From: Nematostella vectensis
Taxonomy: Eukaryota; Cnidaria; Anthozoa; Actiniaria; Edwardsiidae
Length of the DNA: 64,000 bases
Direction: 5' to 3'
Assembly (NCBI RefSeq): GCF_932526225.1
Contig: NC_064040.1
Coordinates: forward strand, 6,917,181 to 6,981,180
Shown: piece by piece, positions 46,943 to 59,700 of the stretch
Layout of the letters: each line of letters opens with the position of its first letter
Position numbering within the stretch: position 1 is the first letter of the stretch
Program-made: the position numbers and the translations under genes
Notes under the pieces: generated by a model
Seen by the model: the letters and a program-made list of their open reading frames with translations, nothing else
Database searches by the model: none
What the model was told of the DNA's origin: nothing

Positions 46943-49900
46943 ATGGATAACGCAGACCTTGAAAAACTCGCCATCTCTCCGGGCAAATTAAGCCCAAAAT
47001 TCCATGCAAACACCACAGAGTACCAGGTCACATTAGGCAGCGAGGTCGGACAACTTAAAGTCGATCCTCTAACAAGCGATTCCGGGGCCTCCTACGCGAT
47101 TTCGGTAAGTTTAATATTCATACAAATCGATACTTGTTGCCCGCCAAAATGTCTTATTTGAAAGTGCATTCATTAGAAAGGGGACGTTTTAAATTATAAA
47201 ACTTAATTTATACTAATTTATTTTTGTTGCATTTTTGTCTTAAAATTATCTAAAAAATACTTGAAAATGTTTACTAAATATTTTTTATTTGTTTTACCAG
47301 GGTTCTGGTGGAGGGAAGACAGTCTCACTTAAAGAAGGAGAAGTTACAACAATCAAGATAGAAGTGTCAGCCGAAGATGGCTCTACTATCAAGAATTATT
47401 GCATTTATGCAAACAGGCTATCAGCAAGCGATGCCTCCCTCTCCGAGTTGAAGCTCTCTTCTGGCCACCTGAGCCCTGAATTCACCCCAGCAAACACTAC
47501 CTACACTGTCTCCGTGTCAAGACACTCATCATCTATTGTGATAACACCAGTTGCTGCTGACAAAAAGACCTTGGTAAAGTTAAATGGATCTGCAGAAAAG
47601 GTTAAAGACGCTATTGATCTCAATTATGGAGAAACACTGATTGAACTAGAGGTGACTTCACCCGATCAGAGCACAACAAAAGTCTATTCAATAATTATCT
47701 GCGGTCAACAACTATTAAGATCAGTTGCATTTGAAGATGCTAAGGCTGCCCTTCGGTTTCAATGTCCTGTTTGTCTTGGTGTGTTATACCGGCCAAAATC
47801 CATAGCCGGAAGTCCGTCCAAAACTGTCTATTGCAAACCTTGTATAGATGAGTTAACACGCACATCCAAGCAAGACCCTTTGGGCGACACCCAGTTATCT
47901 GGGGAATGGCGTGTGGATGAACATGTCATTGAAAAAGAGATGGCCTCACAGCTTGTTAGCTGTTGTTATCGGTACTGGGGATGTCCTGAGAAGGTCAAGC
48001 TGTGTGATGTTGGCAGGCATGCCAGTCAGTGTGAGCACAGACCTGTCATTGTAGAGAAATCAGGGGAACTTGTAGCTGCAAAGGATCTTGAAGCAAAGAG
48101 TAAGGTAATTGATCTAAATACCTCTATAACTTTTCAGTTGTCCCACTTTTCATTGTAATAAAAGCAGCGAAGCAACATTCTGATGCCAGGTTTGACAAAA
48201 AACGGCTCTCCTTTAGTGCAAGAATTTTTTGCAGACGTTTTTAGGCAGGCGTCGTTTGCTCCCCCCCCCCCCCCCACACACACACACACAAACTGGGACA
48301 CATTATTCAAAATTATTCAATTAAGTCTATTCAATTATCATCTGCTATCAACAACTACCTTATTAAGATCAGCTGCCTTTATTAGAAGCACCTTTGAAGG
48401 CATGCCATATTGGGACCTTGAATGCATCAGCTACCCCTACTATGAAGTAAAATCAATTTTTAGTATAAGCTTTTTTGGCAATGGATTGTTAAGTTGTGCC
48501 CTCTCTGTTTCCCACCTATGTCTGTTTCAGAATTGTCTTGTGTCAAGGTGAAACTTGATGACGAATAAAGTGACAATTTTTATCAATAGGATTGTTGTTC
48601 TGCATGTCCTGATTGTGCAAGACCTGTGCGATCTAGCGACCTTGACACTCACAAGTCACATATGTGCACCAGTAAAGCCACAAGTACCTCTGTCCAGCAT
48701 AAACTGGAGGTGCGGCCATGGGAGAAAAAGCTACTTCAGGAGACAAGTGAAAAGTCATCTGATAACCTTGTAAAGACAGCAGGAGAGATGGTGAAGAACT
48801 ACTTTGAGAGTCGTCCTAAGTATGGTATGTAGTACCTTCTACCATTGCCATAATGGAACAACAGAGTGAGGCTCCAAAGTTAGTAAGTTCCCACTGAGGT
48901 CACTGACAAGGGAAGGGGGGGGGGGGGGGGTAGTTTGCTGGTAGGAGCACCAAATAATATTTTTTGTTTAAAAATCATTTATTATTAAATTATTGAAGTA
49001 CAGAACAATTACTAGTATCAGTATTCCTGATACAGACAACATTGACATGTATAACCTATATAACCTGACTATCTGCTAAAAAATACCAAATATACAATAG
49101 ATAAATTTATCGTGACGGTACCTGTCGATCATGCATTTAGCATCAAACACATGATTTTGCCAAACAATCACCATTCTTATCATATGAGCTGTCTCCCCCT
49201 CACCAACATCCTGCATTTGATTTCTGAAGCCAAAATTCTAGTTCAAAGATGGTAATAAGAATATAAATATGATATATTGCCCCCAACACCTTCCAGGTAT
49301 GTGTCATGAAGTGCACCCTTTGATTGTCCATCCTATTTGTTATTTGTTAGGTTGTGCTGGCCAGTACACAGGAGAGGTCTCACCTCTGCAATATCTGAAC
49401 ACAGCAGCAGAATGGTATGCCACATCCATCAAGATCTCTCCAAAGAATGCTCTACTACATTTCAGACTGGCACAAGTTCTAGAAGAACAACATTATGCAG
49501 GAGATCTTTATGGTCTCAAGCCACCGGTAAAGATACATTAAAACAGCCTCCTCCTTGTTTCTCAAAGTAAATCAGGGCAGGAGAGCCTGTAAAAGTCCAC
49601 CTCTTATTAAATGAATTAGATTTTGGATTAACTGGACTTGTTGTTGTCATATATTATGCCTTAGTCTTTTTGTGAGACACATTTAGCTGAGTTCTACTGC
49701 ATTAATATTTTTATTAGGTGTCAGTAACTATTAAATTTAGAATAAATTTTGCAGCCTGCAATACTGCTGCAAAGTCAGTCTCTTCTCCCTTCCCTTTAGC
49801 TTGTTACAAGGCTACCTGCTGTAAGGTGATAAGCATTTATTTTTTTAAATAGAAAAACACAGAGAGTGAGTTTGACTTTAATCTGAAGTCCAAGGAGAGC

Positions 49901-52900
49901 TCTAAAGAAGATGACATCCAGGCAATCTGTGAGATGCGTGGAGCAGGAAGAAACGCCCCCCTTTCACTGCAACTAAAGGCCATTGATGAGGAATACCACT
50001 ACTTGTTAGACCAGGGCAAGTCCGACAGGGCAGAGTATGTACAGCAGTTGTATGCCTTCAAGTCAAAGCAAGCACTGCAGGTATACAATAATGTTTGAAA
50101 CATAAATTACCATCAAAAGCCAACTTATGGTTACAACTCAAGAAACCAATGTTAGTCCTTTCACCCTAACCCCCAAAATAGCAACCTAGCTAGGAATATG
50201 GTATGTACTCGAAGCCCAAAGTAGAGCCAGAGGGTCTGTAAAAGATGTGGGAGATGTGTCTCTGGCATTGCAATGCATTAAAATGCAAGCAAAGAAAGAA
50301 ATCAAGGCAGCAGGAAAGAAAAATGGACACTTTTGACCACCTCCTCTCCATGCCCACCTTTTCCCCCACTCTCCCACCTACTGTAGCAGTCCACCCTACC
50401 CATATCACTCTTGCAATTATGTGATTCAATGGCATCACAAAACGTCTAAACCAAGGGAGAAGGCAGTGTTTGATGGTGATGCTAGACGTACCCCTTTTTG
50501 GGTTTATCATTATTTTATAATCTCTTTCCCTTGCTCCCCCATGCCTGTTTAATGGACTTTGTTCTAAATATGTCCCAGGCAAACAAGACTGCCCAGCAAG
50601 CGGGCAATGAAGAAGAACCACTCGGCAAAGCATATTTCAAGTATCTTGATGCTCTGTCCTGTGGTGCAGATAACTATTTGTACAGCCTTCATGTTGGACG
50701 CATGCTTCTACTGCAAGGCAAACCAGATGAAGCTGTTAGTAGGCTACAAGTAGCTGTTGGCTTGAAGCCAAATAATGTTGAGTGCAGGTTGGCGAAATGG
50801 CTTTTGTTACTTTTGATTGAACTACTAAAATATTAGTATATTGTACCTGTCACTACCATATAATTTCTAGTCATTGTTATATGTTTTTCTTAAAAGTGTA
50901 ATTAATTAACTTCTCAATATCATGCTTCACCATCTCTTTAAAGCCTGAAAAGTGCAAATTTTTTCCTTCACTTCTAGCGCAGCTAATATATCTCACTTTC
51001 AAATTGTTAGTATATTTTGTTGTTCATTTTTTAGCTAGTTATAACTTTGATAGAATTGGTGATGGTTTGTCTTTAAGGAATGGTAATGGTAATAGTCCCA
51101 TAATGAATATGGAATGAGAAGCTAACTGTAGTGCAAGATGGCTTTGAAAGTCAGGGTTTCTACTGTACCTATTCAATTATCCAACCAATTTTATTTCATG
51201 TGCATAGATATTACCTTGGATTAGGTTTAGCACTACAAAAGGGTGGGGCTGGCAAAAGACAAACAGAAGCTGTAGGATACCTCTCAGAAGGGTTAGAGAG
51301 TTTGCTGATGAACATCACACAGGATAACAAACAGGACGAGGAACCACATTTAGCGTCTGATGAACTGCTTAACATCAACAACATGCAATGCCTTCAGGGA
51401 CTGTTGACACTTGCTGGCTTGGGTAAGTAAATTCAGGAGTGTATGGTGTATAGATATTGGAACAAAGAATATAGACTGTGCCAGATAGTAAGCGCAAGTA
51501 GAGGGTATGGTTTGATATTATACAAGGGCAATGATAAGAAGGTGTGTTAGTGAATAAAGGAGGTATCAGCAAATTAGCCTATAGGTAGGCTTTTAAGGAT
51601 TGTTTTGGGTGGTTGATATAGAAGGAAAAGCCATGATTGTGAATAGAGAAAGTAACATATAATCTTATAATGTAGGTGTCCAGGAAATTTTGATGGGAAG
51701 TGAGAAAGCATCCATTTTCGTCGCTGGTTTTAGGAAGCCATTGCACATTGTCTTTTTGGTTTTATTGATTTAATAAAAGTAGCAGTTGTTCTAAGATTAC
51801 TGTGTTACCTTTTAAGCACCTAAGCACATATGCAACTTGATTACTTCAATAACATTAAACTGTACCTCCTTTAAGCCATGGCCAGCATCGTTTTTTGCCA
51901 ATTGTTATTTTACTCTATGTGTACGATAGGGCTCTTAGATAAAAGCCCTACAGTATTCAATTGTGCTATATGTGTACTGTAGGGCTCTTAGATAAAAGCC
52001 CTACAGTATTCAGTTGTGCTATATGTGTACTGTAGGGCTCTTAGATAAAAGCCATACAGTATTCAATTGTGCTATATGTGTACTGTAGGGCTCTTAGATA
52101 AAAGCCATACAGTATTCAATTGTGCTATATGGTTATCTCTCTGTGCAGTCCAAATGCTGACACCCGCAACACCTGGGTTGATGTCGGTATCCAGCACCTA
52201 TCATGCGGCTGCGCTGCTCTCCATGCATGTCCTTAGCAACCTGGTTGCCAGGGGAGAGACATACCATGAAGCGGAATGGATACTGTTCCAAGCTCACTCT
52301 AGTTTGATCCAGCTCTTATTGGAGGAGGAGAATAACAATTCTGAGGAGAAAGCTGCAATTGCGCGCAAGTGTGACAACTTGTCAGCCCTGATTAGGAACT
52401 CTACTATACCTCCTGGGCGGCAGTTGCTGGAATTACAAGAAAAGGTATTTTTGGTGTTATACTATAAGAATGGAATGCCAAGGCCTTATAAGGACCCACA
52501 GGTTACGTACTGTAAGTTAAGTTGCCTTCTATGTAGCTGCCCACTGAGCACCCACTCCATAGAGGCTATATGTGAAGATGATTGATTAATTTCCCTAACC
52601 CTAAGAACCGCAACTGTAACCCTCTCCTTAAGTTCACTTGAATGATGTTAAAAGAATGATGAGAGAAGGTTAAAGGCGTTTTACCGGGTCAGGGAAGATA
52701 CTTAGCATAAAAGAGCTGTTTATTGCTATGTAATGGTCTATTGTCAATACTAGGTTATTGTGTATGTTGCATACCTTAGAATGCCTTCAAAGATCATGAA
52801 TCTTAATGCATGTGAAGAATGATTAATGGTGTACATACTGCCCCTAGTCTAGGCTACGACTCTAGACTAAAAATCATCAACGCCTAAGAGATCAAGGAAG

Positions 52901-54654
52901 AATCAGCTAATCATTTTTGAATCAGACATGCCAGCATTTAATTATAGTTAGTTATCTGCCTATTGTGTAATCAGACATTCCAGCGGTTAATTAAAGTCAG
53001 TTATCTGCCTATTGTGTAATCAGACATTCCAGCGGTTAATTATAGTTAGTTATTTCCCTTTTGTTGAATCAGACATGCCAGCAGGCTGTGTTGCTCCAGC
53101 CATCAAACAACAGATCCTTGTATCTCTTGGGAGACGCCCAGCTGAGATCATATGACAACGACCCAGCTTCAGATAATGGCAAAAGTCTCCTTAATGAGGC
53201 CGAGCAAAGCTTTAGGATTAGCATTGAGTTAGAAGGCAAGCCTTCGGGCGGAAAAACATTGCCAGAAACAATTGCTAACCAGAGGTGGTATAAAGAGAAG
53301 CAGGCCAAAAAGGAAGCAGAGAAGAAATCAGGAGAGGGCACCCCCCAGAAAACTGCAGCATTACCAAGTAAACCAGGGGGAGTTGCAGCTAGGGGTGCAC
53401 CTGCAGGGAGGGGTGCAGCTACCAGAGGGGCCCCCGCTAGAGGCGGGGTAGCCACTAGAGGCCGTGGTGCAGCAACTGGGGGTAAGTGGAGTTTTCAGTC
53501 AGTTTGAAATAAAGAAATACGGGCTGGGCACTGCAGTGCTGAAGTGACATTAATGGCCCCATCATTTACCTTATTATAGGCACAGATAATTCACGCGTAT
53601 TTGAAAGAAATGCGTTAATTTAACTAGCGTTTGAGAAGCTTTTAGAATATCTTAGGGACGTTGGGCGTTAATTTGGGCGATCTTGATTAACACTGAATAA
53701 CAAGTTTTAAGCACTTGATCCTATCTTATCAATGAGAACATGTCGCGTTCTATATCAGCATCAATTCAGCATTAATTAATCTTAGCGTTGATTTCCTATA
53801 ATAAGGTAGTCAACAAACCTTTTTTACTAGCTCGTGGAGGTGCCGTTTCTCCAAGCAAGACTCCTGCCGCACGAGGCAAACCCTCCCCTGCTAGAGGTGG
53901 GCCTTCTCCTGCTAGGGGTGTGGCCACTAGAGGGGCTGCGAAGACTGCAAGTCCAGCTGCAGCAAAGACTTCAGGTAAGAAACTGTGCCTGATTGCCAGA
54001 AAGTAGATTAGCCAAAATGTTTTTCACACGTACTTGCTCTTTGTAGGGCCGCCTGCGAAGTCAGCTTCTAATCACAAGTGCTCCCCAGCCAAACCGTCAA
54101 CACCAGCAAGTAAGGATGCCGCTGCTAAACCACCAACAAGCCCAGCGCCCAAACCTGAAGACGAGGCAACTGGTCCCCCAAACAAACCCTCTTACCAAGC
54201 ACGTCTAGGACTCGCAAGGGTGCTTGTTCGAAAGGGTGGAGAACTCACAGAGGCTGAAAAACTATATGAAGAAGTGCTGAGCATGGCGCCAGAAGTGCAT
54301 GATGCTTACATCGAGTTAGCGGACTCCCTAGTCAAGACAGACCCAATGAAAGCAGTGGATATCTACAGTAGGTACCCCTTCAAGGAGCCGCTAACCTTTG
54401 ACGACGCATACATCCATGGTGAAATAGTGCGACTGGTGATGAAGCAAGAGAAGTATGACGACCCTCGGCTGGGCCCGAGCCTCATATCGCTTGGTAAGGT
54501 TATGGGGCTGACAGTGATTGAGAAGTATGTGGATACTCTTGACAAGACCTTCAAGTACAGTAAGCTGCTGTGCCAGGTTTACGCTGGGGTGCACGGCAAG
54601 GATGTGGACGACCCAGATCTTCATCAGTTCTTCAAGTTTAAGTGCTGGGTGTAA
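46943..54654 (+). CDS. Cadherin-like beta-sandwich, RING/TRAF zinc finger and TPR protein, 1158 aa, 11 exons
   Basis: Exons: 46943-47104, 47301-48104, 48590-48824, 49351-49526, 49853-50080, 50579-50787, 51208-51422, 52149-52444, 53082-53481, 53831-53974, 54047-54654. The sum is 3477 bases, an exact multiple of three. Residues about 5-92 and 95-187 are two cadherin-like beta-sandwich domains (LSPKFHANTTEYQVTL, LSPEFTPANTTYTVSV). Residues about 204-290 carry a RING-like CPVC...YCKPC pair and a TRAF-type finger (CCYRYWGC, then H and C). Exon 3 adds a further finger, CPDCARPVRSSDLDTHKSHMC-like. Exons 4-9 and 11 encode TPR-type helices (NALLHFRLAQVLEEQ, LLLQGKPDEAVSRLQVAVGL, RLGLARVLVRKGGELTEAEK). 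Residues about 870-990 are a low-complexity Ala/Gly/Pro/Arg linker (ARGGPSPARG type). It could be a ubiquitin ligase or adaptor; catalytic function is not proven. I do not recognise a named orthologue. Confidence 0.85.
51915..52128. repeat. Four 53-bp tandem repeats, each a small hairpin, before exon 8
   Basis: Each unit holds TAGGGCTCTTAGATAAAAGC, followed by CCTACA, so it can fold on itself (stem AGGGCT with AGCCCT). In the last two units the stem carries CCATAC instead of CCCTAC. The array ends just upstream of the exon 8 acceptor at 52148. Confidence 0.85.
52920..53066 (+). repeat. Three 49-bp tandem repeats of the exon 9 acceptor region
   Basis: Units start at 52920, 52969 and 53018, and a fourth start at 53067 is the real splice site. 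Each unit carries AATCAGACATNCCAG, the same acceptor-like context as the genuine AATCAGACATGCCAG before exon 9. Confidence 0.9.
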
Positions 54655-55204
54655 TCTTTCAGAGACAAGGCTGCGGTAGTTCAAAGTTATGTCAGATGAA
54701 AATAGGGGGTGTAATCTCTCAAGAGTGCGGTAGTTTAATGTTATGTCAGATAAAAGAAGGAGGTCATGTGTATTAAGGTTTACAAGTTCTGGGTGTAATC
54801 TTTCAGGATATGAGTGTGCATGATTGGTGAAAAAGAGGCTAAAGGGTTTGTGTAAGACGTGACGATATACTGTAAATAGAACTTCCAATAAATACATGCT
54901 AGATTAGAGTGGACTATTGGATTGTGTTGAGAAAAAGGAATGCGTAAGGATATTTTGGTTGGTCAAGCTTGGATGTGTTACTAGGTACACTTGCTTTTTG
55001 ACTTGAAGTAATTGGTCAAACTTCCGAAAGCAGGGAACATAACACACGGGAACGTTTATACTTCCGATAGAGGAATGTCAGTGCAGTCATTACTTTCGTT
55101 TGACATTTCCAATATTTTTCACACAAATAAAGATTGATAAACATGTTCATATAATTTAGCTTTTGCATAAGTCTGGTGCCGTCACAAACCTTATTACTAA
55201 TATA
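54655..55204. other. 3' UTR and flank of the RING/TPR gene
   Basis: AATAAA at 54887-54892 lies 233 bases after the stop and is the likely poly(A) signal. The sequence GGGTGTAATCTTTCAG, which spans the TAA stop codon, recurs at about 54707 (variant) and 54790, a partial tandem duplication of the 3' end. No gene is seen in the remainder. Confidence 0.7.
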
Positions 55205-56328
55205 CAGTACCGCTTTTGAACATGTGGACATATGTTCGCTAAATTCGCGAACACAGTGTTCGCGAACAGACCGGGACAAATCGATCGGCATTCCTTTCTC
55301 AAACTAATTCTCATGTGTTTATTATATGTCTTTGTCAAATAAATGGCTTCCCAGTGTTCAAAAGTATTCGCTAGCAGTTTTCACACATTCGAGGAGTATC
55401 AAGAGATCGGCATTCCCTCCTCAAACTAATTCTCGTGTGTTTATTACATGTCTTTGTCAAATAAATGGCTTCCCGCTGTTATTAAGTCTTCGCTAGCAGT
55501 TTTCACACATTTCGCAAATCTTCGAATAATATCAAGCGATCGATCGGCGTTCCTTCCTCAAACTAATTCTCCTGTGTTTATTGCATGTCTTTGTCAAATA
55601 ATGGCTTCCCGCTGTTATTAAGTCTACGCTAGCAGTTTTCACACATTTCGAAAATCTTCGAAGAAAATCAAGCGATCGGCATTCCCTCCTCAAACTAATT
55701 CTCCCGTGTTTAGTACAAGTCTTTGCTTTGTCAAATAAATGGCTTCCCGCTTTTTAAAGTATTCGCTAGCAGTTAACACACATTCGACAATCTTCGAAGA
55801 ATATCAAGCGATCGGCATTCCCTCCTCAAACTAATTCCCCCGTGTTTAGTACAAGTCTTTGCTTTGTCAAATAAATGGCTTCCCGCTTTTCAAAGTATTC
55901 GCTAGCAGTTAACACACATTCGACAATCTTCGAAGAATATCAAGCGATCGGCATTCCCTCCTCAAACTAATTCCCCCGTGTTTAGTACAAGTCTTTGCTT
56001 TGTCAAATAAATGGCTTCCCGCTGTTTAAAAGTATTCGCTAGCAGTTAACACACATTCGAAAATCTTCAAGGAATATCAAGCGATCGGCATTCATTCCCC
56101 AAACTAATTCTCTGTCAAATACAAGTCTTTGTCAAATAAATGGCTTCTCGCTGTTCCAGCTGTTATCAAGCCCTGGATCACACGTTACCGTTCGTCAAAC
56201 CGTTTATTTTGCATCTGTTCGCGAACAGTCTATATGTTCGCGAATTTCGCGAACACTGTTAGCGAATTTCGCGAACGTTGTTCGCGAAAGTTTCGCGAAC
56301 AGTGTCCCTATGTTCGTGAGCGGTACTG
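55205..56328. mobile_element. Second GTTCGCGAAC-rich TA-flanked element (1.12 kb)
   Basis: The ends CAGTACCGCTTTTGAACATG and (reverse complement of the right end) CAGTACCGCTCACGAACATA are flanked by TA. The interior consists of about six head-to-tail repeats of roughly 135 bp (GATCGGCATTCCCTCCTC, then TTGTCAAATAAATGGCTTCC) in one orientation only. It therefore equals the right half of the fold-back element at 10006-12282. It sits between the two convergent genes. Confidence 0.9.
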
Positions 56329-56736
56329 TATTCTTGTTACAGTGTCCTGATATAGGTTGTTGCTTGTGGCTTTATGGTATGGAATACCTTTCATCCCGCA
56401 TGCTGCATAAAATAAGACTAGCTAATCATTGTATGGTTTATTGTTTCTTAATAAATATATATTTTAATAATTTAAACAAAGCTTATATTTTTTGATAATA
56501 TGATATTATCTAGGTTTTCTACTTTAAGCTAAATGGATATTTTTTTTACAGTGAACAGCCTTATTATTCGTGTTATAGTCAATTTTCGGCTTTGCATTAA
56601 GAAGCTTTTTGGGAAAATTATTGGAATCTACCATGCTTGGAGCATGTTATCAGGTACGTGAATTTGAATTAAATGAACGAATAAATATAATTTATAAAGA
56701 CATTAAAAAATACTGTATACATAATCAAGATTAAAT
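56329..56736. other. 3' flank of the leftward coiled-coil gene
   Basis: This is AT-rich. TTTATT at 56437-56442 (AATAAA on the minus strand) lies about 295 bases after the leftward stop and is a candidate poly(A) signal. No gene is seen. Confidence 0.4.
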
Positions 56737-59700
56737 TTAAGTTGTCGAGAACTTTGTTTTCTTTGTTTTGGACAATTTTTTAAACATCTTTTTTATGCTG
56801 CTAGATTGCAGTTTCTCGTCCTTCACCGGTGACTCTGCGCTTGTGTCACTTGAGCTTGTGTCTCTGTCCGGAAAACTCATCTCACTGTCGTAGGACATAT
56901 GTCCGGACGAATGTCCAGTCTCGGACACCAGTGATGTCTGGCTCAGAGGACGACTCATGTCCGATAGCGAAGACTTGCTTGGACTTGTAGCTCCTGCCGA
57001 GGTAAGAGAAAACTTGTTTCAAGTTCGAATCAGGATTGGTTTTAAAGTCGTACTTTGGTGGGGATTTCCCATAGTTGAGAAAATGAGAGAGCCTACCAAA
57101 GTAACGTAAATCTTATGTGTATACTCTTAAAACTAACTTTCCGTAGAAAAGGCGTTGTTTCAAATAAAGCTGAATCAAGAGAAAATCTATGTGCCGTAAC
57201 TCGCAATGGCTCATGGGTATCAAATAGCTAACCCAAAATTTATATTTCCATCCAGTCTATTTTTATCCGCTTGAATTGTTATTGACACGTGATAATCCTA
57301 TTGTATTTCTGATACTGTGTTACTATTTATAATGTCATTTAGTTGTTCCATTACCTTCGCTTGCTATCGATGAGTGGGAGTTCCCTTCATTTCCAATGTT
57401 CTCGTCTGTAGAAAGTTGTCCTTTTGAATTCTAATTCAAAACAAAATAGGAATTGTTGGGCGATTCCGCTGTATAAGCGAGACTAGGCATTTACGCGTAC
57501 TATGCAACTTACTAAATATTGTGTCACATTTCTGAAGACTTGTATTTGATCTGATTACCATTTTTGATGCAATAATTAATTAAATTATCTAAGGCTAAGT
57601 TTAAACGTCGTATTATCCATGAGCCGTATTTAATGCAAATGCATGCAAATGATGATGAAACAATCGACTCGATTCATTTACATGCATTGAATACGGCTCA
57701 TGGATAATACGACGTTTGAACTTAGCCTAACTCACCGGTGTTGTGTCATCTCGTAGTTTTGACAGCACTTGGTCACTAGTAACTCTTTCGCCAAAATATG
57801 ATATTGTTGCGCGACGTGTTTTTGATTCTCCGAGCTCGTCGTGTGACGTGGACAGCATGCGTGACGTTTCAGTAGGAGGAGTGTGTGATTCTGCTAGCCA
57901 ATTGGGGAGTTCTGAAAGCGATTTGTGTGATGTGGGAAACGACTCGTGCGTCCCGTTCATGAATAACTCTTTTGTTCTTCTCAGCTCTTCTCTGGACTCA
58001 TCTAGATCAGTCTGTAGTTTTTTGTTCTCGGCTTCCAGGCTTACTAGCGCTTTCATTGTTTTGTAGTTCTCCGCTTTTACGGCATGTAACTCATTTTTCA
58101 AGCGCTTATTTTCGGTTTTGCTATTTGATAAGTTTCTTTCGAACTTGGATCTGTCTTTTTCGAGTTTGGCCACCTCCTCTTTAGCTGAACTTATTCTTAT
58201 CTCCAGCCTTGTCTTTTCCTCCAGAATACTGGAAACCTCTCGCTCTGCCTTTTTGACCGCTAGTGATTTATCGCACAGCTTTTGTTTCAAAGAGTTATTT
58301 CTCCCTGAAAGCTTCTGCATTTGAGATTGAAGATCCGAGTTACGATTCTTAAGTATTGACACCTCATTCTCGAGAATTGAATTGGTGCATTTGATATCAG
58401 CGAGTTCTCGATGCATCTTTGTTATTGTTCTACTTGTTTTTGGCGAAGGGTTTCTTCTCCCTGAAGGAACGTCTTCAGAGGACATCCAGTCAGATGTAAA
58501 ACTTAAATCTTCCAGGTCAGTCACAGATGCAAGTGAACTGTCTGTGTAAAGGTCGGCACTGAAGGACTCTGTTTCCGTATTCGTCACATCTGTTGCCGTA
58601 GGTCTAGCAGAAGCACTGTTATTTTGAGCGCATTCACAGGGTGCCCTTTCGCATTTTTTACAGAGTATAGCTTGCTCATATGTGTTGTTTCTTTTAGCGC
58701 CAGACTCGACGGCGGTGGAGAAATCTTCGTTACCTTGCACCATACTTGTGGTATCATCATGTCTGTCTGGCGTGACATCCACGTGCTCCCTCCTCTGTTC
58801 TTGCGTATCAGGACTTGAAGTATATAGGGGCTTGCTTTCTGGCGTGCTTGGAGACGGGTACCTTGAAATGCTCCCAGGTTGTAGAGAAAGCTGGAGCCCT
58901 CTTCCAACCGACAGTGGACGGTCGTCTTGGTTAGGCAGTCGTGTTGGAGTTTCGCTTGGTTCATCATGGTAATAACCTGGCGATGAGACGTTGATGAGAG
59001 GTGTCTCGTCCCATTTGTCAACGATGATCTGAATGGCCGCTCCCCTGCTGTCTGTGATCTTTGGTAATTCATGTTCCATCGCTTTTGGAGACATCTGTGT
59101 TGAACCGTCTGCGACCTCTTTGATACTAAAGTCTTTCAGCATTTTGTTCTCCTCTCGGATATTTGTCATATCTTTCGATAGTCTAGTGTTTTCCTCCAGG
59201 ACGTATGACAAGACAGACTCTAGTTTGTCGTATTTGTCCGTCAGTTCTGTCTGGCTGGTCTTTGCTGCACTCTCTAGTTCAGAAGAGTACTCTCTTAGTC
59301 TAAGAATTTCATCTTCTAAATGGTGTTTCACCTCAAGTGCATCTGAAAGCTCAATTTCTAGACACGCAGCTTGGGTTTTCAAGCCACTCACTCTTTCTTT
59401 CAGTTCGTCTCTTTCACACTTGACCTCTTCTACTTCTGTTTTTAAGTTTAGAACGATCTCCTCAAGCGCAGTCTTTTCAGCTTCATCTGCATCTCCTTTC
59501 ATTCTGACCTCCTCCAATTCTTCCTTCAGTTGTTGAAGGCTCTCTTCGCGTGTGGAGTTTTCAGCCCTTTCAGCCTCGATCTTTCTTCTTAGATGAGTCA
59601 TCTCGTTCATCATGGAATGCACCTCAGATTCCATTGCTTGTCTTTTCGTCAGGATATTTCCGAGTTTTTCTTCCAGTTCTCGTTCTTCCACAGACTCCCA

